Source: Planctomycetota bacterium
Lineage (GTDB): Bacteria > Planctomycetota > PUPC01 > DSUN01
NCBI GenBank assembly: GCA_035384565.1
Contig: DAOOIT010000034.1
Location: 1 to 64,000, forward strand
DNA length: 64,000 nt
Direction: 5' to 3'
Positions 50,104-59,501 of this stretch are shown piece by piece. Numbering within the stretch: position 1 is the stretch's first letter; each line of letters begins with the position of its first letter. A model generated the notes under the pieces. That model saw only the letters and a program-made list of their open reading frames with translations, was not told the DNA's origin and ran no database searches. The position numbers and the translations under genes are program-made.

Positions 50104-52509
50104 TCACGGCGCGGGCGGGACCCTCGCCTGCGGCTTGCCGTTCTGCGCGCGGCTCAAGAGGTCGAGGAAGCGCGGCTTCAGGGCCTCGCCGCCCAGGTCG
50201 GGGTGGGAGATCTGGAGCTTGAGGATGCTCTTCACCACGAAGTCGGAGCGGTTGTCGAGGTAGATCATGAAGAGCTGTTCGTACTTCGTCTCCCACCACT
50301 CCTTGGAGTATTCGGGCACTCCACGAAGAATCGTGTCGTAAATGCGTCGCGCGCCGACGTAGTCTTTGCGCAGGCGATGAAGGTCGGCCCGCTGCCGCAG
50401 CAGGTCGAGCGAGGTGCCCACCAGCTTCTCCATCTGTTCAAGATATTGGAGAGCGTTGGCGTACATGCGGAGGTTGATGCAGCATTTCACCAGCCGGTCG
50501 TAGACGCCGACGACGATCTTGCCCTCCTCGCTCTTGGGGTCGAGGCGGCGAAGGTCCGCCTTCTCGACCTGCGGCTTGTAGAGGTCGAGGGCCTTCCGCC
50601 AATCCTCGCGCTCGTAGAAGCCGTTGGCGAGCCAGAGCTCGAGGGGCGGGTCCTTGCCGAGGGCCTTGATGACCACGGGATAGTAGAGGTTGAGGGCAAT
50701 GGTGGTGGCCTTCTTCGCATTCTCGGCGTCGCCGGCATCGGCGAACTTCTGGGCGAGCGCGCGATGGAGGTCGGCCAGCAGGCGGACCAGTTCCTCGGGC
50801 GACACGACGCCGGGGAAGCGCTCGGGGAAGGTCTTGAGGAGGGCGATGGCCTCGTGCAGGTTCTCTCCGGCGCGGTGGAGGCGCACGAGCATCAGGGCGG
50901 CCTGGCCGCGGCGCTGCGCGGTGCCCTCGGCGTTCTTGGGATTCGGCTCGGGCTTGGATTCGGAGACGGTGAGGAAGCGGGAGAGCTTCTCGATGGCCGC
51001 CGAGCGCTTCTCCCGGGCCTCGGAGGTAGTCTTGTCGGCCAGGCGCGCGAAGTGGTTGTAGGCGGCGAGGGCGTCGCCGTAGGCCGCGAGCACCTCATCC
51101 ACCTTCTCGCGGTACAAGGGCGAGTAGCGGTAGTAGACTTCGAGGCAGAGGATGGCCAGCGCGGTCGTGTAGACGCGGCCGCCCACGCTGCCGCCGTAGG
51201 TGAGGGGCGGCCAGCTCCCCTCCTTGTCGCCGTCGCGATCCTGGATCTTGACAAGCAGGTCGCGGACCTGCGGGTGCCACTTCTCCCAGGCCGCGCTGCG
51301 GCGCTGGTGCAGCGCGAGGTTGGCGTAGTACCAGAAGTAGTAGTTGTTGGTGCTGGTGAAGAGGGCCATCTTGTCGAGAGGGATGGGCATGTCGGCGTCG
51401 CGCTCGACCCACTTGGGCGGGTTGGCGTTGATGACGGCGCCGGCGCGCTCGATGTACGGGTCGTCGCCCGCCATGCCCAGGTACTGGTGGCACAGGAGGC
51501 CGACGGCGTGGAGGGCGACTCCCATCGGGAGCCTGCCGAGGTAGAAGGTCTTCCCCTCCTGCTTGTCGGTGACCGAGTCGAAGAAGCGGCGGGCCTCGCC
51601 AAGCGCCTTGGGCGGGACGTCGAGGCCCACCAGCGTCGCAAGCCGCAGCGCCATGACCATCCAGCCGCTGATCGAGGAGTCGCCGTCCGGGGAGTTGTGG
51701 TAGTAGCGCCAGCCGCCGGTCGAGTTCTGGCTCTTGCAGATGAAGTCAATGGCCCGCTGGGCCGGCTCCTGGAGGCGCAGGTCCTGAGTCATCCCGTAGG
51801 CTTCGACCAGCGCCAGGGTGGCCATCGCATGGCAGTACATGTAGCCGCCGGGGCGCTTGCCCTCGTGGGTGAGGGCAATGCAGCCCTCGCGGTCCTGCTG
51901 GCTCCGAAGATAGCCGAGCGCGCTATCCACCACGCGGAGGAACTTGCCCCGCTTGTGGGTGTAGCCGGCGCCGAGGAAGGCCAGGGTAGCCAGGCCCGAG
52001 ATGCCGGGATCGGCCCACCGCGCGCCCTCGCTGTCGGTGCGCCAGCCGCCCGTGGGAAGCTGCTTGCGCGAGAGCCACAGAAGGCCGAGTTCGACGGCGT
52101 TCTCGGAGCCGGGCGTGGCGCCGCCGCCCCCCTCCACAATGGCCTGCCTGCCCCCCGGCGTGCGCGCGGCGAATGGCCCGCCCTCCACCGCTACGACGCG
52201 GGCGCTCGCCTTCTCGGCCTCTGCTATGGCCGGCGCATCCTCCAGCGGCTTGAACGTGTGGCGCTCGAGCGGCGGCTCGATGGCGGGCGGCTCGGGCGAC
52301 ACGTGCGTCGAGATATCCACAGGCGGACGAACCGGCTCGGGCGGACGGATGCTGACGACGTGTATGGTGGCGATGATCTCTTCGCGCACGCGAACGTTGA
52401 TCTTCCAGTTCATGAGGATGAAGATCACGATGGCGTGGACGAGGAGCGAGAGGCCCCACCAGGGGGTTCGGCGGGCTGTGTTGGCGAGCTTTTCCCTGAA
52501 GGTCGGCAC
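50104..52509 (-). CDS. Membrane-anchored prenyltransferase-repeat / TPR protein
   Basis: An 801-residue protein. Residues 18-36 (WWGLSLLVHAIVIFILMNW) are a transmembrane anchor. A Pro-rich TonB-like stretch follows (SIRPPEPVRPPVDI, PEPPAIEPPLER). Residues about 130-490 contain squalene-cyclase/prenyltransferase-type alpha-toroid repeats: LGLLWLSRKQLPTGGWRTD, ALGYLRSQQDREGCI, AIDFICKSQNSTGGWRYY and GSWPPLTYGGSVGGRVYTTA. The cyclase DXDD motif is not seen, so binding rather than terpene cyclisation is likely. The last 300 residues are TPR-like helices. GTG start at 52509 (AAGGG upstream). This architecture is typical of planctomycete-type proteins of unknown function. Confidence 0.82.
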   Translation of the reverse strand: MPTFREKLANTARRTPWWGLSLLVHAIVIFILMNWKINVRVREEIIATIHVVSIRPPEPVRPPVDISTHVSPEPPAIEPPLERHTFKPLEDAPAIAEAEKASARVVAVEGGPFAARTPGGRQAIVEGGGGATPGSENAVELGLLWLSRKQLPTGGWRTDSEGARWADPGISGLATLAFLGAGYTHKRGKFLRVVDSALGYLRSQQDREGCIALTHEGKRPGGYMYCHAMATLALVEAYGMTQDLRLQEPAQRAIDFICKSQNSTGGWRYYHNSPDGDSSISGWMVMALRLATLVGLDVPPKALGEARRFFDSVTDKQEGKTFYLGRLPMGVALHAVGLLCHQYLGMAGDDPYIERAGAVINANPPKWVERDADMPIPLDKMALFTSTNNYYFWYYANLALHQRRSAAWEKWHPQVRDLLVKIQDRDGDKEGSWPPLTYGGSVGGRVYTTALAILCLEVYYRYSPLYREKVDEVLAAYGDALAAYNHFARLADKTTSEAREKRSAAIEKLSRFLTVSESKPEPNPKNAEGTAQRRGQAALMLVRLHRAGENLHEAIALLKTFPERFPGVVSPEELVRLLADLHRALAQKFADAGDAENAKKATTIALNLYYPVVIKALGKDPPLELWLANGFYEREDWRKALDLYKPQVEKADLRRLDPKSEEGKIVVGVYDRLVKCCINLRMYANALQYLEQMEKLVGTSLDLLRQRADLHRLRKDYVGARRIYDTILRGVPEYSKEWWETKYEQLFMIYLDNRSDFVVKSILKLQISHPDLGGEALKPRFLDLLSRAQNGKPQARVPPAP

Positions 52510-52562
52510 AGGCTAGCCCTTGCGCACCGGGGTCCCTGAGCGGCCAGCCCCCGGCCTCCCCC

Positions 52563-52591
52563 ATTATACGAACTGGCGGGGTGCAATTCAC
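52563..52591 (-). promoter_or_regulatory. Possible promoter of the prenyltransferase-repeat gene
   Basis: Minus strand perfect TATAAT (52563-52568); the sequence 17 nt upstream (GTGAAT, 52586-52591) is a poor -35, so the promoter may need an activator or be weak. Confidence 0.35.
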
Positions 52592-52606
52592 GCCTTTTGG
52601 CGCGAG

Positions 52607-55063
52607 TCACTGGGCCAGCGTCTTCCTCAGTTCCTCAATGGCCCCTGTTGCGGCGTCGGCGCTCGCCGCCTTGAGAACCAGGCCCACGCGGTCGCCCGCC
52701 AGCAGGAATGACACGAAGTTGTCGGGCGCGGCCCCGTACACCTGGGGCCCACCCTGCTTCCCAGGCACGGCCTTGGGGGCGTAGAGCTCCACACAACGCT
52801 GGAGCGCGGCTTCGGCAGCGGCGGGTGTCGCATACTCGACTACCAGGATCTGGTGGCTCGGCTTGCCGTCGCGAGCGTAGCGGGCAAAGGCGGCGGGGAT
52901 GCCGGGCGCGAGGGCCAGGCCCTTCGGCCCCGTGAGGTCGGCCGGAAGCACGTCGGGCGCGGCCAACTCGTGGTGGAAGTAGTGGACGCTGGTCGGCTGA
53001 CGCGCCGCGAGCGGCAGCGCGGTGACCACGGAGGGCAGCTTGGCCGCGCCCTCGGGCATTCGCGCGAGCAGGGCTTTGGCGAGCCCCACCAGGTCCTCGC
53101 GCGAGGCAGGCTTCTGGCCCAGGCTCACGAGGTGCAGGTAGTGAGCGCCGTTCCACGCCCACACCTCGCCTTCGCCCGAGGCACCGCCGTTGCCGAGCTT
53201 CTCGAGCGTCCGGGCGCCCGCCGAGCAGTCGCGGCTGTACGCGCCGAACGCCTCCTCGGGGCTTGCGAAGTACCACAGGTCGGCATTCACCTCCAGCCGG
53301 CCCTGCTTGTACTTGGCCGCCGCCACCTGTACGAAGGCATAGGTGAGGTACGGCTCGCCGGCGCCGTTGATATACTCGAACAGGCCATTCGGCCCGACGT
53401 AGAGGCGCACGTCGCCCTCCAGCTCCCACGCATCCACTCTGGGCGCGAGAACGCTCTTGGGGTCCACTGCCCGGACCACGGCGGCCGGCTCTTCGGCCGC
53501 CACGCGGGCCGTGTCGGCCGGCCCCTCGACGCGAATGGCCGCTTCGCCTGCGACCGGGCAGACGTTCTCGCAGAACCCGCAGCCCACGCAGAGGTCCTCG
53601 ACCACGTAGGGCCGGTCAATGACGATCTCCTTGCCGCCGACCTTGCCGACGAAGCGGTTGTAGCGGATCGCCTTGCCCGGCACGGGGCAGGCCTCCTCGC
53701 AGGTGCCGCAGTTGCAGTCCTTCCACTCGGTCAGGCCCTCGCGGTAGCGGGCGTGGCCGCGCCACGGGATGCAGCGGCTCATATCGAACTTCGCCTTGCC
53801 CAGGGCGCGGGTGCGCTTCTGCTCCAGCGTGAGCTGCTCGATGGCCTGCGACGGGCACACCTGGCCGCAGGAGGTGCAGGTGTAGACGCAGTAGCCCAGG
53901 CGAGGCACAAGGCGCGGGGTCCACAGCCCCTCGAGGCCCGCCTCCAGGGCCGATGGCTGAAGCGCCCGTGTGGGGCACACGCGCATGCACTCGCCGCAGC
54001 GCACGCAGCGGGCGAGAAACTCGTCCTCCGGCCGCGCGCCGGGCGGCCGCAGGAGCGGCAGCCGGCCTTTGGCGCCATGTCGAGCGGGGTTGATGCGCAG
54101 GAACGGCAGCGCGGCCACCGTGGCCGCCATCGTGGCCACGAAGCCCCGCTTCGTGAGGTCCACCGCCACGTCCTGCTCCTTCGGCTGGCGACGAAGGAAG
54201 CGGATGGCATCCACAGGGCATGCCTCCTGGCACCGAAGGCACAGGATGCACTCGCCGCTTCGCGTGCCCTTGCCCTGATCCGTGATGCAGTCCATCGGGC
54301 AGATGCGCTCGCACTTCCGGCACGAGATGCACTCTTCGCTCACCGAACGGCGGAGCAACGGCTTGAGGCCGGCGGCCCCCAACAGCGCTCCGAGCGGACA
54401 GAGATTGCGGCACCAGTAGCGGCGATACCACACGCCCATTCCGACAAGTGCCACGAAGAGGCCGAAGAAGAGGGCCTGCTGGCTGTAGGTGGGCACGCTG
54501 CTATCGGCGAGCACGGCACGCGAGCCCCTTGCCCACCAGTCGCCGAGTGCGCCGGCGGGCAGGTCCTGGAGCGTCAGCCCCACGCCGTTGCTCAGCCACG
54601 CCACATAGGGCACGATGGCCAGGCCGTAGCTGCGGGTGGCGATGCTGAGCGGGTCCAGCCAGCCCGATGCACTGACGCCCAGGGCCGCGCCCACGAGCAC
54701 GAAGGCGAGCAGGTAGTATTTCAGCCTGCGCCCGTCGTAGAAGGCGGGTTTGCGCCCTTTCCGCACCATCGCGAGCGTGGCGTCACACGCATCAATCGTG
54801 CTGCCGAGCGGGCAGACCCAGCCGCAGAAGAAGCGCCCGAAGAGCACCGCCAGGACGAGCAACACAAGGGCCGGCACATAGCGGACAATGAAGTCCCCTG
54901 CCCCCAGCATCGTGGCCAACGCCGCCAGCGGGCTCAAGCGCAGCACGGCGTCGGGCGGCACAAGGCGGGCCAGCGGCGCCCCCAGCAGGCTGGCCGCATG
55001 CACCAGGAGCACCACGAAGGCAAGGAAAGTCACGACCTGGGTGATGCGCCGCAGCGTGCTCAT
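52607..55063 (-). CDS. Polyferredoxin triple fusion: NapH-like, NapG-like, DUF6599-like
   Basis: An 818-residue protein. Part 1 (residues about 1-300): NapH/RdxA-type membrane protein with several helices, the two Cys motifs FCGWVCPLG and WCRNLCPLG, then 4Fe-4S sites CISCRKCERICP and CILCLRCQEACP. Part 2 (about 305-520) begins with a twin-arginine-like TKRGFVATMAATVAALPF and carries four more clusters (CVRCGECMRVCP, CTSCGQVCP, CNCGTCEEACP, CVGCGFCENVCP), as in NapG. Part 3 (about 560-818) is a beta-rich domain resembling DUF6599 (YINGAGEPYLTYAF; WAWNGAHYLHLV). It likely passes electrons from the quinone pool to a periplasmic partner. The ATG overlaps the DUF362 stop codon by one base. Confidence 0.85.
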   Translation of the reverse strand: MSTLRRITQVVTFLAFVVLLVHAASLLGAPLARLVPPDAVLRLSPLAALATMLGAGDFIVRYVPALVLLVLAVLFGRFFCGWVCPLGSTIDACDATLAMVRKGRKPAFYDGRRLKYYLLAFVLVGAALGVSASGWLDPLSIATRSYGLAIVPYVAWLSNGVGLTLQDLPAGALGDWWARGSRAVLADSSVPTYSQQALFFGLFVALVGMGVWYRRYWCRNLCPLGALLGAAGLKPLLRRSVSEECISCRKCERICPMDCITDQGKGTRSGECILCLRCQEACPVDAIRFLRRQPKEQDVAVDLTKRGFVATMAATVAALPFLRINPARHGAKGRLPLLRPPGARPEDEFLARCVRCGECMRVCPTRALQPSALEAGLEGLWTPRLVPRLGYCVYTCTSCGQVCPSQAIEQLTLEQKRTRALGKAKFDMSRCIPWRGHARYREGLTEWKDCNCGTCEEACPVPGKAIRYNRFVGKVGGKEIVIDRPYVVEDLCVGCGFCENVCPVAGEAAIRVEGPADTARVAAEEPAAVVRAVDPKSVLAPRVDAWELEGDVRLYVGPNGLFEYINGAGEPYLTYAFVQVAAAKYKQGRLEVNADLWYFASPEEAFGAYSRDCSAGARTLEKLGNGGASGEGEVWAWNGAHYLHLVSLGQKPASREDLVGLAKALLARMPEGAAKLPSVVTALPLAARQPTSVHYFHHELAAPDVLPADLTGPKGLALAPGIPAAFARYARDGKPSHQILVVEYATPAAAEAALQRCVELYAPKAVPGKQGGPQVYGAAPDNFVSFLLAGDRVGLVLKAASADAATGAIEELRKTLAQ

Positions 55064-56025
55064 CAGGCCTCTCTGACCGTGAATTTCAGATCGCCCAGGC
55101 CGGCTTCGGCGCCGCGGCGGATGAACCCCACATCGGCCGGGTCGCGCCCGAACAACTCGCGGGCCGCGTAGGCGTCCACGGCCACGGGGTCGGTGCCCAC
55201 GATGATGCGCTGCGCGCGCTCGGGCGACTCATCCACGTCGGAACGCCTGGGGCTGTTCGGCCCGTTGCGGAACATCACGCGGGTGGCGTCGAGGATCGTG
55301 AGGTCCACCTTCACCACGCGGTGGAGGTCGGCGATCTTCTCGTGAATCTGCTGGTGGAGCTGGCCGCGTTCGCCGCCCACCATGCCGAAGGCGTTCTTCA
55401 TGCCCAGCGTGAGGCCCGAGGTGCTGTGGGTCTTTGCCGCAGGCAGGTTGATCAGCACATCCACCTGGTCCTGGAACAGCACGAGTTCGTAGAAGGGCCA
55501 CGCCTTCAGGGCGAAGGCATCGGGGATCGGCACCTCGTGGAAGCGGCTCTCGTCCACATAATGCACCGTGCCGCCGGCCTGCCGGACAGCGTCGGCGATG
55601 CCGCTGGTGCGGTAGGGGCCGGAGGGGTCGCGGGACATGGTGCGATCGAAGACGATGACGCGCGCGTCCGGGCTGGCCTCGCGGCACAGCCGCACCACGG
55701 CGGCCACGGTGGCGGGGTTGGCATTGGCGCCTGTCTCGGGAGGGAGATCCCAGGCCATGTTCGGTTTGATCACCACGGTCTGCCTGCCGGTGACGAGGGC
55801 TTTCAGGCCGCCGGCAGCCTCGAGGGCGCGGCGGACGTTCTCCGCCGGCATCGGGCCTTTGGCCACGATGACCTTGCCCGGCCCGAGGCGGAGTTGGTGG
55901 GGAGCGGGCGCCTTGAGCAGGCGGTTCACGCGGCGCGAGCGCCGCCAGAGCCCCAGCCCGAAGGTGGCCCCGGCCACGCTCGCGGTGCCCACCACGAAAC
56001 CTCGGCGCGTCATCTCGGCCTTCAT
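55063..56025 (-). CDS. Tat-exported DUF362 family protein
   Basis: A 320-residue DUF362 protein. The N-terminus has a twin-arginine signal (MTRRGFVVGTASVAGATFGLGL), so it is exported folded. Family marks are TVVIKPNMAW, RVIVFDRTMSRDPSGPY, VDVLINLPAAKTHSTSGLTLGMKNAFG, and GTDPVAVDAYAARELFG. No ferredoxin domain is attached, unlike many relatives; the neighbouring polyferredoxin may supply it. The ATG at 56025 follows GGAGG and agrees with the promoter upstream. It heads a two-gene operon with the NapH-NapG-like fusion, so the two probably form one redox unit at the membrane. Confidence 0.88.
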   Translation of the reverse strand: MKAEMTRRGFVVGTASVAGATFGLGLWRRSRRVNRLLKAPAPHQLRLGPGKVIVAKGPMPAENVRRALEAAGGLKALVTGRQTVVIKPNMAWDLPPETGANANPATVAAVVRLCREASPDARVIVFDRTMSRDPSGPYRTSGIADAVRQAGGTVHYVDESRFHEVPIPDAFALKAWPFYELVLFQDQVDVLINLPAAKTHSTSGLTLGMKNAFGMVGGERGQLHQQIHEKIADLHRVVKVDLTILDATRVMFRNGPNSPRRSDVDESPERAQRIIVGTDPVAVDAYAARELFGRDPADVGFIRRGAEAGLGDLKFTVREA

Positions 56026-56058
56026 CGCCGGCCTCCACCCCCCTCGCCAGGAGACTGT

Positions 56059-56088
56059 AAGATAGCAGATGCCGCCGTGCGCTGTCAA
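56059..56088 (-). promoter_or_regulatory. Predicted promoter of the DUF362 operon
   Basis: Minus strand TTGACA (56083-56088), 18-nt spacer, TATCTT (56059-56064), back to back with the promoter at 56103. Confidence 0.5.
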
Positions 56089-56102
56089 CCAGCAAGTTTC
56101 CC

Positions 56103-56130
56103 TTGCAATCTGGGGCCTGATCCATATAAT
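56103..56130 (+). promoter_or_regulatory. Predicted promoter of the TPR/alphaCTD-queH-spoIID-tgt-yajC unit
   Basis: TTGCAA (56103-56108), 16-nt spacer, perfect TATAAT (56125-56130) in an unusually AT-rich patch. Leader of about 60 nt to the ATG at 56198. Confidence 0.55.
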
Positions 56131-56197
56131 TATTGGTCTGCACGGTGTTTGGAGACACTCGGCTGTTTACGTGCGCCAACGAAGGGGCAAGCCAAGC

Positions 56198-57655
56198 ATG
56201 GCCGAAACCAGCACGCAGGTGCTCGATGTCCAGCAACTCCTCCTCGGCAGCAAGGGCGATGTGGCGCAGTACCTGCTCCTGCGCCCGGCTCAGGGGCAGT
56301 CGCTCGACCAGCGTCGCCGGCTCGAGGGGCTGGTGATCGAGCTGATGGAGAACCCGGTGGCCGACGGCAAGCCATTGGCCCGCGAAGAGGCCGCGCTCAT
56401 CATCGGCGTGGGCCTGTGGGCGTTGGGCCGTCTGGAGGAGGCGATCGCCAGCCTCACAGCGGCGGGCTCGCCCGAGGCGGACTACTTCCTGGGCCAGTGC
56501 TACCTCGAGAGCGGGTACTTTGCAAAGGCCGTCGAGGCGTTCGAGCGCGCCCAGCGCGCCAAGGCGGCCACAAAGCGTCTCGCGGCCTATGGCGAAGCCG
56601 AAGCCATGGCCAAGGGCGGCCGCCCCGAGGCGGCTCTCACAAACGCCCGGGCATTGGTCCGCGCCAATCCCGACGACCCGACGGCCCACTACCTGCTCGG
56701 GCTGTGCCTGGATCTGACGGGCCGCTACGAGGACGCTATCGCCGCCTATGAGAAGGCCCTGTCTCTCGACCCCAACTGCGCGGCCGCGACCTTCCGCCTC
56801 GGGTCCATCGAGGCGCTTCGCGGCGACGCCGACCGCGCCCTCGAGCACTACACCACGCTGGCCGCGGCCCCGGCCGTCTACGTCAATGCGCTCATCAACC
56901 TCGGCGTCCTCTACGAGGACCGCCGCGAGTACGAGAAGGCGATTCCCTGCTACCGCCAGGTCCTGCGCGCCTGCCCCAACCACCCGCGGGCAAGGATGTT
57001 CCTGAAGGACGCGCATGCGGCTCTCGACATGACCTATGACGAGGACCGCCAGCGCGAGCTCGAGCGGCGTGAGAAGCTCATGGCCATTCCGATCAGCGAC
57101 TTCGAGTTCTCCGTGCGCGTGCGCAACTGCCTGCAACGCATTGACATCGAGACCCTCGGCGACCTCTGCCGCCTGACGGAAGAGGAACTCCTGGGCTCCA
57201 GGAACTTCGGCGAAACGTCTCTCCAGGAGATCAAGGAGGTCCTCCAGGCGCGCGGCCTGCGCCTGGGCGAGGGCCGCGAGGAACTCCTCGCTCCGCTGGC
57301 GGCCTCGGCCGCAGGCGCTGCCGCGCCCGGCGTGCCCGCGGGGGCCGACGAGGCGGTGCTGGCCATCCCCATCGCCGACCTCAACCTCTCCATGCGCAGC
57401 CGCAAGTGCATGGACCGCCTGGGCATCTCCACCCTCGGCCAGCTCATCGATCACACGCCGGAGCAGCTTCTGGCGAGCAGGAACTTCGGGCGCACGTCGC
57501 TCAACGAAGTCAACGAGAAGCTGGCTCGGTACGGTCTGACCCTGAAGCAGACGCCGGCGCCCGAAGAGGCGGACGAGGACGACGATGACATCGCGCCGGA
57601 GGAAGAGCTCGTGAGGATGGATAGCGAGCACGAAGCCCCCGATGAAGGCGAGTGA
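56198..57655 (+). CDS. TPR protein with two RNA polymerase alpha C-terminal-like domains
   Basis: A 485-residue protein. Residues about 60-290 are TPR repeats (ALVRANPDDPTAHYLLGLCLDL, AIAAYEKALSLDPNCAAATFRLG, VYVNALINLGVLYEDRREYEKAI). Two helix-hairpin-helix domains of the alphaCTD type follow: about 296-358 (PISDFEFSVRVRNCLQRIDI, LLGSRNFGETSLQEIKEVL) and 387-450 (PIADLNLSMRSRKCMDRLGI, LLASRNFGRTSLNEVNEKL). These copy the RNAP alpha segment that contacts UP elements and activators. The C-terminus is very acidic (EEADEDDDDIAPEEE). It may bind DNA or polymerase through the two CTDs and proteins through the TPRs; role unknown. The ATG at 56198 follows AAGGGG. First gene of the packed unit ending in yajC. 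Confidence 0.88.
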   Translation: MAETSTQVLDVQQLLLGSKGDVAQYLLLRPAQGQSLDQRRRLEGLVIELMENPVADGKPLAREEAALIIGVGLWALGRLEEAIASLTAAGSPEADYFLGQCYLESGYFAKAVEAFERAQRAKAATKRLAAYGEAEAMAKGGRPEAALTNARALVRANPDDPTAHYLLGLCLDLTGRYEDAIAAYEKALSLDPNCAAATFRLGSIEALRGDADRALEHYTTLAAAPAVYVNALINLGVLYEDRREYEKAIPCYRQVLRACPNHPRARMFLKDAHAALDMTYDEDRQRELERREKLMAIPISDFEFSVRVRNCLQRIDIETLGDLCRLTEEELLGSRNFGETSLQEIKEVLQARGLRLGEGREELLAPLAASAAGAAAPGVPAGADEAVLAIPIADLNLSMRSRKCMDRLGISTLGQLIDHTPEQLLASRNFGRTSLNEVNEKLARYGLTLKQTPAPEEADEDDDDIAPEEELVRMDSEHEAPDEGE

Positions 57656-58256
57656 GCCCACTCTGGTCCACGCCTGCTGCGCCCCTTGCCTCTGCGCGAT
57701 CCTGGATCCGTTGCGCGGGGATGGAGCCGTGCCCACCGCCTTTTTCTACAACCCCAACATCCACCCGCTGCTCGAGTTCCGCAAGCGGCTCAAGGCCACC
57801 CAGGTGTTCTGCGAGCGCGAGCGGGTGCCGCTGATCGCCTGCGAGGCCTACGGGCTCGAGGAGTTCCTCCAGGCCCTGGCGGGAAGGCACTCGGGGCCGG
57901 AGCGTTGCGCGGTGTGCTATGGCCTGCGGCTGGAGGCCGCCGCACGTTGCGCGGCGGAGAAGGGGTTCCCCCGCTTCACGACCACGCTCCTCGTCAGCCC
58001 CCACCAGGATCGAGAGGCCGTGTGCCGCCTGGGCCATGCTGCCGCTCGGCGCTTCGGCGCGACCTTCGACGACACCGACCGCCGCGCCCTGCACGATGCG
58101 GGCGTCGAACGCGCCCGCCACCTTCAGCTCTACCGCCAGCAGTACTGCGGCTGCATCTTCAGCGAATGCGAGCGTTACCGCGATACAACCGCCGAGTTGT
58201 ACCGCGGCGGGTCCCCCTCCCCGACGGCCGAGTCGAGACGAATTGGCCATGGCTAG
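57642..58256 (+). CDS. queH: Epoxyqueuosine reductase QueH
   Basis: A 204-residue QueH, the B12-independent enzyme for the last step of queuosine synthesis in tRNA. It carries the conserved Cys pairs for iron-sulfur and metal binding: VHACCAPCLCAI at the N-terminus, CAVCYGLRL in the middle and YCGCIFSECERY at the end, plus FFYNPNIHP and TTTLLVSPHQD. The ATG at 57642 overlaps the preceding gene by 14 nt. Its stop codon overlaps the SpoIID-like start by 8 nt (ATGGCTAG). tgt lies two genes downstream, so two steps of the queuosine pathway are co-transcribed. Confidence 0.95.
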   Translation: MKASEPTLVHACCAPCLCAILDPLRGDGAVPTAFFYNPNIHPLLEFRKRLKATQVFCERERVPLIACEAYGLEEFLQALAGRHSGPERCAVCYGLRLEAAARCAAEKGFPRFTTTLLVSPHQDREAVCRLGHAAARRFGATFDDTDRRALHDAGVERARHLQLYRQQYCGCIFSECERYRDTTAELYRGGSPSPTAESRRIGHG

Positions 58257-59501
58257 AAGCCGCCGCGCGCGTGCGAGGATTCGACGAGCCGTGGCCACTG
58301 CCGCCGCCGCGTGCGGCATGGTCGCGCTGTGCCTCGCGCCGTCGTGCACCCGACGGCCCGGCCCCGTACACGTCCCGTCCGAAGTCATCGCCTCCACAGG
58401 CGTCGCCCGGCCCGCCCGTGTGCTCCTGGCCGAGGGCATCGAGAGCGCCGCTGTCTCCATCGCATCGCCCTACACCGTGGAGCCGTGGGGCGAGCGGCGG
58501 CGCGGCACGCCGCCCGTGCTCGCCACCTGCCCCCCGCTCGCCAACGGCAGCGTGCGGATCACCGCGTCCGCCATCATCGCGGGCGACCGGCATTTCCCCG
58601 ACGACGCCGTGTTGCTCCGCGTGCAGAGCCGCGCGGCGCTCACGCTCAACGGCCGCCGCTATCGCGGCGACCTGGCCGTCCTGCGCACCGGGCCCGCCCA
58701 GTTCGACCTGCTGAACGTGTTGCCCGTCGAAGATTACCTGTATGGCGTACTCGCCGGCGAGACCTTCCCCGCCTGGCCCGCCGCGACGCTCGAGGCCCAG
58801 GCCATCATCGCCCGGTCGTACGCCCTCTGGCGCATGGCCGAGCGGCGCGAGGGGCGCTTCGACCTCTACGCCACCGTGATGGACCAGAACTACCTCGGCA
58901 TGGAAAAGGAGGACCCGCGTCTCGTGGCGGCCGTGGACCGCACAGCGGGCCTGGCGCTCCTCTACCAGATGAGGCTCTTCCGCTGCTACTACCACTCGAC
59001 CTGCGGCGGCCACACCAGCGCCGTGCAGGACGTGTTCCCCGAGCCGCCCCTGCTGCCGCTGTCGGCGGTGCCCTGCCAGTACTGCAAGGACTCGAAGCAC
59101 TTCGCCTGGAAGCGCACGTTCACGAAGGCGGAGATCGCTTCGGCGCTCGCCGAGAAGGGCTACAGCGTGCCCCGCCTGGCCTCGCTCGCCGTGGCCAGCC
59201 GCACCCCATCGGGCCGGGCCAAGGAGCTCTCGCTGGGCCTCCCGGGCGACCGGCGCGTCACGATGCTGGCCAGCGACTTCCGCCTCGCCGTGGGGCCGGG
59301 CAAGCTGCCCAGCGTGTGGTTCGAGGTGCGCGACCTGGGCGCCAGCCTGGAGTTCACCGGCCACGGCTTCGGCCACGGCGTGGGCCTGTGCCAGTGGGGC
59401 GCCAAGGGAATGGCCGACGCGGGGTTCGGGGCGGCCGAGATTCTGCGTCACTACTATCCGGGCGCGCAGCTTCAACGGCTCTACGAGCCACGAGGCTCCA
59501 T

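Noticed and set aside
50104..52509. Squalene-hopene cyclase
   Set aside because: Alpha-toroid repeats are present but the DXDD catalytic motif and cyclase length/organisation are not; a membrane anchor and TPR tail argue for a different role.
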